Positions 16,798-24,221 of a stretch of 64,000 nucleotides of DNA are shown piece after piece. Within the stretch, counting starts at the first letter, position 1; each line of letters starts with the position of its first letter. The DNA is from Synergistaceae bacterium (lineage in GTDB: Bacteria > Synergistota > Synergistia > Synergistales > Aminobacteriaceae), in NCBI GenBank assembly GCA_017448795.1, contig JAFSKV010000053.1, positions 1-64,000 on the forward strand, given 5' to 3'. Under the pieces are notes generated by a model. That model was not told the origin of the DNA. It saw only the letters and a program-made list of their open reading frames with translations, and ran no database searches. Position numbers and translations under genes: made by a program.

Positions 16798-19029
16798 ATG
16801 ACTCGACTCACTGACTGGGAACGCGACAATTTCACCAATACCCCACCTACCCCCGACGTAACAGCAGTATTCCCCTCAAGGGAGATATATTTTTCCCCTG
16901 AGCTTCTCAGCGTCATGCGCCTAACTCCTGACACATGCCCCAAGACATTAGATCAATGGTACGAGCTCTGCCACCCTGAAGACCACGCCAAACTATCACG
17001 CCTCGAAGCCATGATTTACGGCCATGACTCTGCAATCACCTTCACACGGAAGCTATATTGCGGAGATGGCTGCTACAGGAACTTCCGGCTTGAGGCACAA
17101 ATCCAGCGGGACAAGTCAGGGCGGCCCCAGAAGCTCACAGGGTCTGAGACTCTCGCGCTGTCAGCGTGGCTTTCGTCAGCAAACGAGGGCGACAGGATAG
17201 AGTGCGACAATCCGGGCGGGCGTGTGAGGGTACTTGAGGCAGTGAGGATACAGGGCGTTATGACTCTCCGTGATGTGGGGCTGATTGAGGACATGGAGCA
17301 GGAGAATTTGAGGTTACGGCGGGAAATCCAGCGGCATATATTCTCACCGAGTCCCGGAATCCCGGCATTGCCCGAAGACCTCACAGTCCCGGCCATGATT
17401 CGCGACTCCCTAGAAGACTGCCTAAATTCAGCCCTCAATGTCCTAACAGGCGACAACAGGCTAAAGGCTCTCAGACGTTCCCTCAGCGAGACAAGCATAA
17501 CCATCGGCATAGCAGGCCTCACATCAAGCGGCAAGTCATCCTTCATGAATGCCCTGCTAGGAGAGCGTCTCATCCCCGAACAAACCCGCGCAACAACAAA
17601 CATCCCCATAATCTGCCGTGAAGGTGAGTCCAGGTCAGCAAGAATCATGTACCAAGACGGACACACTGAGGAAATCCGCGGCGGTAATCTCACGGGGTCA
17701 TACCTGAAGGATTTTGCCTCAGAGTCCCACAATCCCGGCAACAAGTCAGGAATCTCACGCGTCGAACTCACCATACCGGGCGCATTGATTCCGGCGGGGA
17801 TTTGCTTTGTCGACACTCCGGGATTTGATGCTCTTGCGGGTTCAGGGGGCGCGGCTTTGAGGAACGTCCTCCCGGAGCTGGACATGATAATTTACGTTAC
17901 CCCTGTGCGTGCGAGGCTAAAGGGCGCGGATTACGACTACTTGCGGGCATTGACGGCCATGAATGACAGACTGGTGTTCGTGCTGTCTATGATTGACCTT
18001 GAGCGGGACGACTCGGAGGCAGGAAGGGTTGTTCACTCAGCTCATGACAAGATACTCGGCGACATCGAGGCAATACGGAGGGATATGCGGAATTTCAGCG
18101 GGCGCGATTATGACGTTGTCCCGGTGTCAGCAAAAACGGCCATCGAAAATTTCTACGACAAGAAGTCTCAGGCCTGGGCGGACTCCAACATTGAGGACGC
18201 TGTGAGCTACTTTGCTCCGCTTGAGACTGAGTCATACATGAGGGCACTACTTCTGCGGGGGGAGCGGGCTTTGAGGCTTGTAGAAGGCGCGGTAACGAGG
18301 CGGGAAGTTTCCGGGTCATCACGCTGGAGATTGCAGGAAGTTGCCGGGAGACTGAGGAGGCTTCTTGCTGACAGGGACAATCTGCCCATGCCGTCGGGCT
18401 ATTCTTTCGCTGAGAGCGTAATTACCCCCAAGAGCCAGAGCCGTAATATTCTTTCCTCGCTGATTACGTCAATGAGGGAGCGGGAATTTAGGACGCGTTT
18501 CTTCTCGCTTGAGGCCTTGCGCGGGAAGAGTCGGGTTCTGTTGCTTGGTGCTGAACGTGAGCAGAGCATGAAGCTGTTTGCGCGTCTGTCTCACAACCTG
18601 ATGCTTGAGACTCTTCCAGACGGGGGAGTTTCGGCGGAAGAATGGCTGTTCAGCGGGGCAATTCCTCCGTTTGGGTGCGTTAATGTCCCGGTAACAGGCA
18701 GCGGCCCGGACATTCTCATAGCTCCGTCAAACGTGAAAATCTCCCAAAATGTCGACTGGCACAAGCTCTTACGTGATTATGTCCCTGTCGTCAGCGTGGA
18801 TTTGGCACGTGTTGATTCTGGGCTGTCTGACTTGGTGAACTCGCCGTATATTACCGGGCTTGCTCTTGCTGACTGGGTGCTTGCTTTCGGGAACGCGGGG
18901 ATGTTTGACACGAGGCAGATAGATCTTGTCTCACAAGTCCCGAAAAGGGTCGGGGAATTTGTCGAGCTTAACGGCCTGAAGTCCCCCGGATGGTTCGTGT
19001 ACGAAAACTACAAGGTGTTCACGCTGTGA
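16798..19029 (+). CDS. PAS domain fused to a dynamin-like GTPase
   Basis: With the ATG at 16798 (AAAAGG ten to thirteen nt upstream) the protein is 743 aa. Residues 25-125 resemble a PAS fold-3 sensor: YFSPELLSVM, WYELCHPEDH, YCGDGCYRNFRLEA, RDKSGRPQKLTGSE. A short coiled linker (165-180) leads to a dynamin-like GTPase: G1 GLTSSGKSS at 240, a threonine-rich switch ATTNIP at 265, G3 DTPG at 339 and a G5-like VSAKTA. At the G4 position SMID replaces the usual (N/T/S)KxD, so the guanine-specificity lysine is missing. The remaining 300 residues are unrecognised and helical in places. No transmembrane segment is seen. Its 3' end overlaps the convergent nudC gene by 22 nt. Sensor-controlled membrane or filament remodelling is a guess. 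Confidence 0.75.
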   Translation: MTRLTDWERDNFTNTPPTPDVTAVFPSREIYFSPELLSVMRLTPDTCPKTLDQWYELCHPEDHAKLSRLEAMIYGHDSAITFTRKLYCGDGCYRNFRLEAQIQRDKSGRPQKLTGSETLALSAWLSSANEGDRIECDNPGGRVRVLEAVRIQGVMTLRDVGLIEDMEQENLRLRREIQRHIFSPSPGIPALPEDLTVPAMIRDSLEDCLNSALNVLTGDNRLKALRRSLSETSITIGIAGLTSSGKSSFMNALLGERLIPEQTRATTNIPIICREGESRSARIMYQDGHTEEIRGGNLTGSYLKDFASESHNPGNKSGISRVELTIPGALIPAGICFVDTPGFDALAGSGGAALRNVLPELDMIIYVTPVRARLKGADYDYLRALTAMNDRLVFVLSMIDLERDDSEAGRVVHSAHDKILGDIEAIRRDMRNFSGRDYDVVPVSAKTAIENFYDKKSQAWADSNIEDAVSYFAPLETESYMRALLLRGERALRLVEGAVTRREVSGSSRWRLQEVAGRLRRLLADRDNLPMPSGYSFAESVITPKSQSRNILSSLITSMREREFRTRFFSLEALRGKSRVLLLGAEREQSMKLFARLSHNLMLETLPDGGVSAEEWLFSGAIPPFGCVNVPVTGSGPDILIAPSNVKISQNVDWHKLLRDYVPVVSVDLARVDSGLSDLVNSPYITGLALADWVLAFGNAGMFDTRQIDLVSQVPKRVGEFVELNGLKSPGWFVYENYKVFTL

Positions 19030-19775
19030 GACGCAAGAAAGTTATCGATGAGTTTCCGGGCAATGCTGGCCTTGTCCGGGATATTCATCCTCACGATTTC
19101 CTCTGGGTCAAAGAAACCCGCCTTCAGAATCTCCGCACCGTCAGGCACTATTTCACCGGCCTCATATTCCGCCGTGAAACCGACCATGAGACTATTCGGG
19201 AAAGGCCACGTCTGACTACCGAAATACTTTATCCCCCTCACGGTTACGCCAACTTCCTCCATGATTTCGCGCCTCACAGCCTCCTCCAGCCTCTCCCCAG
19301 GCTCAACGAATCCCGCAATCACGCTGTAACGGTCGTTAGTCCACGCCGAATTATGCGCAAGTAACAGCCTCCCTTCATGTTCAACGGCGGTAATGACAGC
19401 GGGCGAAATAGGAGCATAGTACACAGCCCCGCAAGCCTCACATTCCCGGCCGAAATCGTGGGAGTGTGGGACGATTTCCCCCCCGCAGCGAGAACAGTAC
19501 CGGGCATTCCTGAACCACACGCAGAACTGCAGCGCGCTTGATGCCTCACTGAACGCCTTATCCCCAGCAATGTGCCAGAAATCACGCAGTCCCACAAGCC
19601 TCACACCATCACCTAGAGTCCCGGACTCCTTAACGTCCAGCCATGCCGGGAGATTCTGCCAGGCACCGGGCAAATCACGCGAACACGAAATCACATCAGG
19701 CCCGGAAATTTCCCCGTCAGCAAAATCATACTTATTCCCCCGCAGAAGTATCTTGTTCCCGCAGAATATCATCAT
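19008..19775 (-). CDS. nudC: NAD+/NADH pyrophosphatase (RNA NAD-cap hydrolase), Nudix
   Basis: 255 aa, against 257 in E. coli NudC. A zinc ribbon is made by CSRCGG and CEACG. The Nudix box is GFVEPGERLEEAVRREIMEEVG, and the family-specific SQ-x-WPFP-x-S motif follows as SQTWPFPNS. These define NudC, which splits NAD(H) to NMN(H) and AMP and removes NAD caps from RNA. I start at 19775 (MMIFCGNK), which has AGGAGG upstream; the longer frame to 19976 runs into the divergent yedF gene and has no site. Confidence 0.9.
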   Translation of the reverse strand: MMIFCGNKILLRGNKYDFADGEISGPDVISCSRDLPGAWQNLPAWLDVKESGTLGDGVRLVGLRDFWHIAGDKAFSEASSALQFCVWFRNARYCSRCGGEIVPHSHDFGRECEACGAVYYAPISPAVITAVEHEGRLLLAHNSAWTNDRYSVIAGFVEPGERLEEAVRREIMEEVGVTVRGIKYFGSQTWPFPNSLMVGFTAEYEAGEIVPDGAEILKAGFFDPEEIVRMNIPDKASIARKLIDNFLASHSVNTL

Positions 19776-19832
19776 GAAAATCTGCCTCCTTTGTGCCGTA
19801 TAATATACTCCAAAAAATTCTAGGTGATTACA

Positions 19833-20423
19833 TTGCTCACACTTACTGCCGCAGGAAAATCCGCTAATGACGTGCTTAACCTCGTGAAGAATGCCGCAAC
19901 AGGAAGCGAACCCCTCAAGATTCTTGTTGACGGCCCGGCTCAGGCTGAAACGGTCAGGAAATTTCTTGACGCTCAAGGGTATTCCGTCGTCCTTGAGGAT
20001 GATGAAGGCACGCTCTATATTACGGCCATGAAGGAAGAAGCCAAGCCCGTACCCGCGAAAAATTCAGCGAGACCCGTGCCCCTTCAGTCCCAAGAAGCCC
20101 CGTCAACAATCGGAGTCATAATCTCATGCAGAAACAAGGAGTACAATTCCTCTTTCATGAAGAAATTTCTGCTATCGCTCCTCAAGGCTGATACAAAGCC
20201 TGACGTTATAGCCCTCTTGGACTCAGCCGTTAAGATTGCCGCGTACAATTCGCCCCTTTGCGTAACGCTGAAGAAACTTGAGGCTGAAGGAGTGCAGGTG
20301 CTGTTGTCGGAGTCATGCGCTGACAGATTGGGGATTACGGAGGCGGCGGGGGCTGGAGTGATTGCGGACATGGCAGAGATTCTTGACGAGATATTTTCAT
20401 GCGGTAAGATTGTCAGCATCTAG
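19833..20423 (+). CDS. yedF: YedF-like sulfurtransferase/selenium metabolism protein (TusA + DsrE)
   Basis: 196 aa from the TTG at 19833, which follows AGGTGA by five nt; a GTG at 19824 overlaps that site and is less likely. Residues 20-65 are TusA-like (a sulfur-carrier fold: LKILVDGPAQAETVRKFLDAQGY), but the usual catalytic Cys of the CPxP motif is absent. Residues 95-196 are a DsrE-like half (IGVIISCRNKEYNSSFMKKFLLSLLK, ending MAEILDEIFSCGKIVSI). This two-domain build matches the family named YedF, often found with selenium genes; none is seen here. TATAAT lies at 19799-19804. hpt follows 18 nt downstream. Confidence 0.8.
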   Translation: MLTLTAAGKSANDVLNLVKNAATGSEPLKILVDGPAQAETVRKFLDAQGYSVVLEDDEGTLYITAMKEEAKPVPAKNSARPVPLQSQEAPSTIGVIISCRNKEYNSSFMKKFLLSLLKADTKPDVIALLDSAVKIAAYNSPLCVTLKKLEAEGVQVLLSESCADRLGITEAAGAGVIADMAEILDEIFSCGKIVSI

Positions 20424-20441
20424 CCTAAAGGGGGACTCATT

Positions 20442-20978
20442 GTGTCATACAGACTTGGTGAAGTGATAATCTCGCGTGAGACCATTGCGGAGAGGGTCAA
20501 GGCTCTTGCTGACGAAATAGCCCGTGATGCTGAGAGGGACAAGCCGCTTGTCATTGTCGGGATATTGACGGGGGCGGCGTTTTTCCTGACGGATCTTGTG
20601 CGCGAATTGCCGGAGGATTTGGACGTAAGAGTCGATTTCATGTCGGTGGCATCTTACGGGGACAGCACGAAGACCAGCGGAGTTGTGAGGATCTTCCACG
20701 ACCTCAAGACCAACATTGAGGGCAAGAACGTTATTGTTGTCGAGGACATAATAGACTCAGGCTTGACCTTGTCGCATTTGCTCGGACTCTTGCAGGGAAG
20801 GAATCCCAGCAGCCTCAAGGTATGCGTGCTTCTGGACAAGAAGGAACGCCGCAAGACCGAAGTGAACGTCGACTACTGCGGGTTCAGCATCCCGGACAAG
20901 TTTGTTGTGGGCTACGGCCTAGACTGCGCGGGGATGTGGCGGCATCTCAAGGATATAAAGTATGTGATTGAAGATTAA
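20442..20978 (+). CDS. hpt: Hypoxanthine phosphoribosyltransferase
   Basis: 178 aa, from a GTG start preceded by AAAGGGGG. Purine salvage enzyme that joins hypoxanthine or guanine to PRPP. The PRPP-binding loop is VVEDIIDSGLT at about 101-111, the flexible loop SVASYGDSTKTSG precedes it, and the C-terminal PDKFVVGYGLD holds base-contacting residues. Length is normal for the family. It forms a short operon with yedF and is followed by a strong terminator. Confidence 0.93.
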   Translation: MSYRLGEVIISRETIAERVKALADEIARDAERDKPLVIVGILTGAAFFLTDLVRELPEDLDVRVDFMSVASYGDSTKTSGVVRIFHDLKTNIEGKNVIVVEDIIDSGLTLSHLLGLLQGRNPSSLKVCVLLDKKERRKTEVNVDYCGFSIPDKFVVGYGLDCAGMWRHLKDIKYVIED

Positions 20979-20990
20979 TCCGGGAACAGC

Positions 20991-21027
20991 CGCCCTTCTG
21001 TGTGAAAGCATGGGAGGGCGTTTTTTT
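20991..21027 (+). terminator. Rho-independent terminator after hpt
   Basis: cgccct (20991-20996) pairs with agggcg (21015-21020) and seven T follow directly. Confidence 0.9.
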
Positions 21028-21430
21028 CACACACAAATTCATTCAGCAGCTTGAGAACCAGAGGACAGAAAACGGGAAAATCATTGCCGATGTCTCTCAC
21101 TTTTTGATATACGTTCTTTTGACGAGATCATAAGCGGCACTATTGACTCACGAGGATGCTTGCATTAGGAAGGCTTAGGATACAGAACGGAACGCCCCTT
21201 CTTGCTGACACAGACCGACTACAGCACATCGGCAGGGATGACAACCCGAAATGGGGCAGCCTGAACACTCAGGTGCTGGGCATGAAACTTTCACCCAAGC
21301 TCCCGTAACACACACAAAGAAGCCTCGTCCCGGTATTGCCGCGCGCAGTGCCGGGATTCTTTTATGCGCTCATGCTTTCCCCTCAAACTGTTATAATCAT
21401 TCGCAACTTTCACATTGGAGGTAATATTTC
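21028..21430. other. Intergenic stretch with one weak small ORF
   Basis: Between the hpt terminator and the transporter there is no convincing gene. An ORF at 21156-21308 (+) would give 50 aa (ends GMKLSPKLP) with a weak GAGG site close to the ATG. It could be a gene remnant, and I do not recognise it. A second hairpin follows at 21329-21355. Confidence 0.4.
21329..21363 (+). terminator. Hairpin with T-rich tail in the hpt-transporter gap
   Basis: cccggtattgc pairs with gcagtgccggg around a GC-rich loop (two G-U pairs or mismatches), followed by attctttta. It ends the gap before the transporter promoter (TATAAT at 21392-21397). Confidence 0.55.
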
Positions 21431-22834
21431 ATGTCGGAAAAACCGCGTGAAACTTTCGCAAGCCGCTTGGGCTTCATCTTCCTGTCAGCCGGGTGCGCAA
21501 TCGGTCTCGGAAATGTCTGGCGTTTCCCTTTCATCACAGGCCAGTACGGAGGAGCTGCTTTCGTCCTCATTTACATACTCTTCCTGCTGATACTCGCAAT
21601 GCCCATAATGGTGATGGAGTTCGCAGTAGGGCGCGCTTCAGGCCAGAGCTTGGCGCGTTCGTTCCTTGTGCTGAGGCCGGAGCATAAAGTCTGGTCATTG
21701 TGGGGCTATATCGGCTGGGCTGGGAATTACGTCCTCATGATGTTCTACACGGTCGTAAACGGCTGGATGATCGCTTACACCTACTACTCATTCACCGGGA
21801 AACTTGACGGCCTCAACCCTGACGCTGTCGGCGCATATTTCGGGGGACTCTTGGCCAACCCTTACGAGCTCACGTTCTGGATGATGGTCGTTATCGTTTT
21901 CGGCGCGCTTGTGTGCTGGGCGGGATTGCAGAGCGGAGTCGAGTCCATCACAAAAATCATGATGTGCGGTCTTCTCATGCTGATGATAGTTCTTGCGGGG
22001 CGTTCTGTAACACTTGAGGGCGCGGAGAAGGGACTCTCTTTCTACCTCAAGCCGGACTTCAGCAAGCTCTTTACGAATGATGCGGGTGATTTCTCTCTGT
22101 CTCACTTGGGGACGACACTTTATGCGGCATTAGGACAGGCGTTCTTCACGTTAAGCATCGGCATAGGCTCAATGGCGATTTTCGGGAGCTACATAAAGCG
22201 CGACAGGTCACTTCTTGGTGAGAGCGTCATAATCACGGGGCTTGATACGTTCGTCGCCCTCATGGCCGGGCTGATTATCTTCCCTGCTTGTTTTGCTTAC
22301 GGAGTGAATCCCGGAGCCGGTCCCGGATTAATTTTCGTTACGCTCCCCAACATGTTCAACCAGATGCCCGAAGGAAGAATCTGGGGCGCATTGTTCTTCC
22401 TGTTCATGAGCTTTGCGGCGTTGTCGACGGTTATAGCCGTGTTCGAGAACATAGTAGCCTGCTTCATGGACAGGTTCAGCTGGACGCGTCATCGTTCTGT
22501 GTGCGTGATGGCTGTAACAATAACCCTCCTGTCTATACCGTGCGCATTGGGCTTCAACGTGTGGTCAGACATTCAGCCGCTGGGCGCTGGTTCAGGAATA
22601 CTTGACCTTGAGGACTTCATACTGAGCAACAACCTTCTGCCGATTGGGTCGCTGGTCTATCTGACGTTCTGTGTTACGCGTTACGGCTGGGGCTGGGACA
22701 ACTTCATAGCTGAGAGCGACTCAGGGAAGGGAGCGAAATTCCCGGCGAAACTGCGCTCATACTTCACGTACGTCGTGCCTGTGATAATCCTTGTGATTCT
22801 CTTCACGGGTTACTATCAGACGTTCGCGAAATAA
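21431..22834 (+). CDS. Na+-dependent neurotransmitter:symporter (NSS/SNF) family transporter
   Basis: 467 aa with about 11-12 membrane helices, the LeuT/MhsT fold. The first helix carries the unwound substrate and Na+ site (SAGCAIGLGNVWRFPF), which is the hallmark of the family, and helix 3 and 6-8 regions look intact (FTLSIGIGSMAIFGSY, MSFAALSTVIAVFEN). Bacterial members import amino acids such as Trp, Tyr or Leu with Na+, which suits an amino-acid-fermenting anaerobe. TATAAT lies at 21392-21397 and GGAGG at about 21418. The exact substrate is not readable. Confidence 0.92.
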   Translation: MSEKPRETFASRLGFIFLSAGCAIGLGNVWRFPFITGQYGGAAFVLIYILFLLILAMPIMVMEFAVGRASGQSLARSFLVLRPEHKVWSLWGYIGWAGNYVLMMFYTVVNGWMIAYTYYSFTGKLDGLNPDAVGAYFGGLLANPYELTFWMMVVIVFGALVCWAGLQSGVESITKIMMCGLLMLMIVLAGRSVTLEGAEKGLSFYLKPDFSKLFTNDAGDFSLSHLGTTLYAALGQAFFTLSIGIGSMAIFGSYIKRDRSLLGESVIITGLDTFVALMAGLIIFPACFAYGVNPGAGPGLIFVTLPNMFNQMPEGRIWGALFFLFMSFAALSTVIAVFENIVACFMDRFSWTRHRSVCVMAVTITLLSIPCALGFNVWSDIQPLGAGSGILDLEDFILSNNLLPIGSLVYLTFCVTRYGWGWDNFIAESDSGKGAKFPAKLRSYFTYVVPVIILVILFTGYYQTFAK

Positions 22835-22840
22835 CGGGTA

Positions 22841-22849
22841 TGCTATAAT
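22841..22849 (+). promoter_or_regulatory. Extended -10 promoter for rubredoxin
   Basis: TGCTATAAT is an extended -10 element (TGnTATAAT) immediately after the transporter stop codon, so rubredoxin has its own promoter. No good -35 box is seen. Confidence 0.6.
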
Positions 22850-22878
22850 TGTCGCAAATCCAAGAGGGAGGAATTACG

Positions 22879-23040
22879 ATGACGAAGTATGTCTGCACAG
22901 TATGCGGATACGTGTACGACCCGGAGGCCGGAGACCCCGACAACGGAGTAGCCCCCGGCACGAAATGGGAGGATGTCCCGGAAGGTTGGGTATGCCCCCT
23001 TTGCGCGGTAGGAAAAGACCTGTTCAAGGCTCAGCAGTAG
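22879..23040 (+). CDS. Rubredoxin
   Basis: 53 aa, a full-length rubredoxin. Start at 22879 ([11 protein letters not shown]) with GAGGGAGG upstream; the longer frame from 22849 begins inside the promoter. The four iron ligands are in CTVCGY and CPLCAVGK, with the conserved [16 protein letters not shown] and [10 protein letters not shown] between them. It is a one-electron carrier that usually supplies oxygen- or peroxide-reducing enzymes in anaerobes. Its partner is not in the window. Confidence 0.97.
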   Translation: MTKYVCTVCGYVYDPEAGDPDNGVAPGTKWEDVPEGWVCPLCAVGKDLFKAQQ

Positions 23041-23069
23041 AGACGGACAGCAGAGACGGTAAAAGGCAG

Positions 23070-23099
23070 CCCCCGGTGAAACATGGCCGGGGGTTTTGT
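23070..23099 (+). terminator. Rho-independent terminator after rubredoxin
   Basis: cccccgg and ccggggg form a perfect hairpin followed by a T-rich run. It lies ahead of the convergent glycosyltransferase. Confidence 0.88.
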
Positions 23100-23111
23100 T
23101 TTGCCTTGGGA

Positions 23112-24155
23112 CTAGGATTTATCGCGGCGGAACTTCAGGTATATCAGGCTATAGAGCTTGAGGCTGAACTTGAAGACGATAAGCTGGGCTTTTGTGATGA
23201 AGCGGATATGCCTGCATATTATCACTGCAAGCGGCCGTATTTCTCCCTGAATCTGCGATATATACCCCATGTCAGGAGTCCCGGCTTTTATCATGTAGTT
23301 CGCGACATGCAGCTTCCAGCACCACAATCCGGCAGAAAGATTCCTCACGGCTGATTTGTCCCCCTTGTTGAGGCTGAGTGCGAAATCGTAGCATTTCTGT
23401 GCGGCATCCGTTATGTCGTAAGTCCTGGGCGAGAACGAGTAATGCCCTATAGAGCCTGTCCGTCTCAAGTAATGGTAATATTCGCCGCTGACACATAATA
23501 TTCTGTCAGTCTTTGCCAGAATCTTGTACGTCGTGTAAATATCCTCGGATATTCGGCCTATTGGGTACTCTATGCCCCTGAGAAGGCCTGACTTTATGAG
23601 CTTGTTGCAGGATATGACATCGACCATTGACTGCGGGAAGAGAACGATGCTCAGTGCTTCCCGGCTGTTCATGAGGAGCGGGGGGTAATGCTTCCTGACC
23701 GTATGACGTTTTGCGCCGTCCTCATACTCAAGTACGAACCTGAAGCACACAATCTCAGCATCATATTCCCGCGCATATCCCAAGCAGGCCTCTATAGTCT
23801 CCGGGGCGATCCAGTCATCAGAGTCCACGAAAAGAACCCACTCGCCTTTTGCCTCACGTATTCCGACATTGCGAACCTCAGCGAGTCCCTTGTTGGTCTG
23901 GTGAATGACTCTCACGCGGGAATCTTTCCGGGCGTAATCGTCGCAGATTTTGCCGCTTGAATCAGCAGAGCCGTCATCAATGAGGAGGATTTCGAGATTG
24001 TTATATGTCTGTGCTGTAACGCTGTCAACGCACTTGGCAAGATATTTTTCTGTGTTGTAGACGGGAATTATCACGGAAATCAGGCCATGAAGTGCGGTCT
24101 GGTCTGGTCTGGTCAGGTCTAGTCTGGTCTGGTCAATTATGGCGCGATTCTGCAT
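23112..24155 (-). CDS. GT2-family glycosyltransferase with a pentamer-repeat 5' end
   Basis: 347 aa from ATG 24155 (MQNRAIID). Residues 25-130 are a GT-A domain of the GT2 family: LISVIIPVYNTEKYL, EILLIDDGSADSSG, then the metal-binding FVDSDDWI. These enzymes extend LPS, capsule or protein glycans from nucleotide sugars. The first 25 codons run through a (GACCA)-type pentamer array (8 units) and are not conserved-looking. No ATG, GTG or TTG in frame lies between the array and the GT2 core with a usable ribosome site, except a GTG inside the first strand. Expression therefore seems to need translation from MQNR through the array, so each gained or lost unit shifts the frame. Confidence 0.82.
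   Translation of the reverse strand: MQNRAIIDQTRLDLTRPDQTALHGLISVIIPVYNTEKYLAKCVDSVTAQTYNNLEILLIDDGSADSSGKICDDYARKDSRVRVIHQTNKGLAEVRNVGIREAKGEWVLFVDSDDWIAPETIEACLGYAREYDAEIVCFRFVLEYEDGAKRHTVRKHYPPLLMNSREALSIVLFPQSMVDVISCNKLIKSGLLRGIEYPIGRISEDIYTTYKILAKTDRILCVSGEYYHYLRRTGSIGHYSFSPRTYDITDAAQKCYDFALSLNKGDKSAVRNLSAGLWCWKLHVANYMIKAGTPDMGYISQIQGEIRPLAVIICRHIRFITKAQLIVFKFSLKLYSLIYLKFRRDKS
24096..24135. repeat. Tandem pentamer microsatellite, 8 units
   Basis: Plus-strand units ggtct, ggtct, ggtct, ggtca, ggtct, agtct, ggtct, ggtca. On the coding strand the array starts directly after the -10-like box and is translated in the 5' end of the GT2 gene. Confidence 0.9.
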
Positions 24156-24168
24156 TCTGTCAACCCCT
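24136..24168 (-). promoter_or_regulatory. Promoter-like box pair of repeat element D
   Basis: On the minus strand TTGACA (24163-24158), a 16-nt spacer and CATAAT (24141-24136), preceded by AAAAGGGG. The ATG of the downstream GT2 gene (24155) lies in the spacer. The box pair may be a promoter, or AAAAGGGG may be the ribosome site (eight nt before the ATG); both readings cannot serve the same transcript. Confidence 0.6.
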
Positions 24169-24175
24169 TTTCCGC

Positions 24176-24208
24176 AAAAAAATTTCCCCGCCATCTCTCA
24201 GACGGGGA
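24176..24208 (-). terminator. Rho-independent terminator of the amylosucrase-like gene
   Basis: On the minus strand ccccg and cgggg form the hairpin base, followed by a run of seven T. It separates the enzyme gene from repeat element D. Confidence 0.8.
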
Positions 24209-24221
24209 TTTTCTCTCAGTG

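Noticed and set aside
19776-19976. 67-residue N-terminal extension of NudC
   Set aside because: It reads through the divergent yedF start; NudC of normal length begins at 19775 with AGGAGG.
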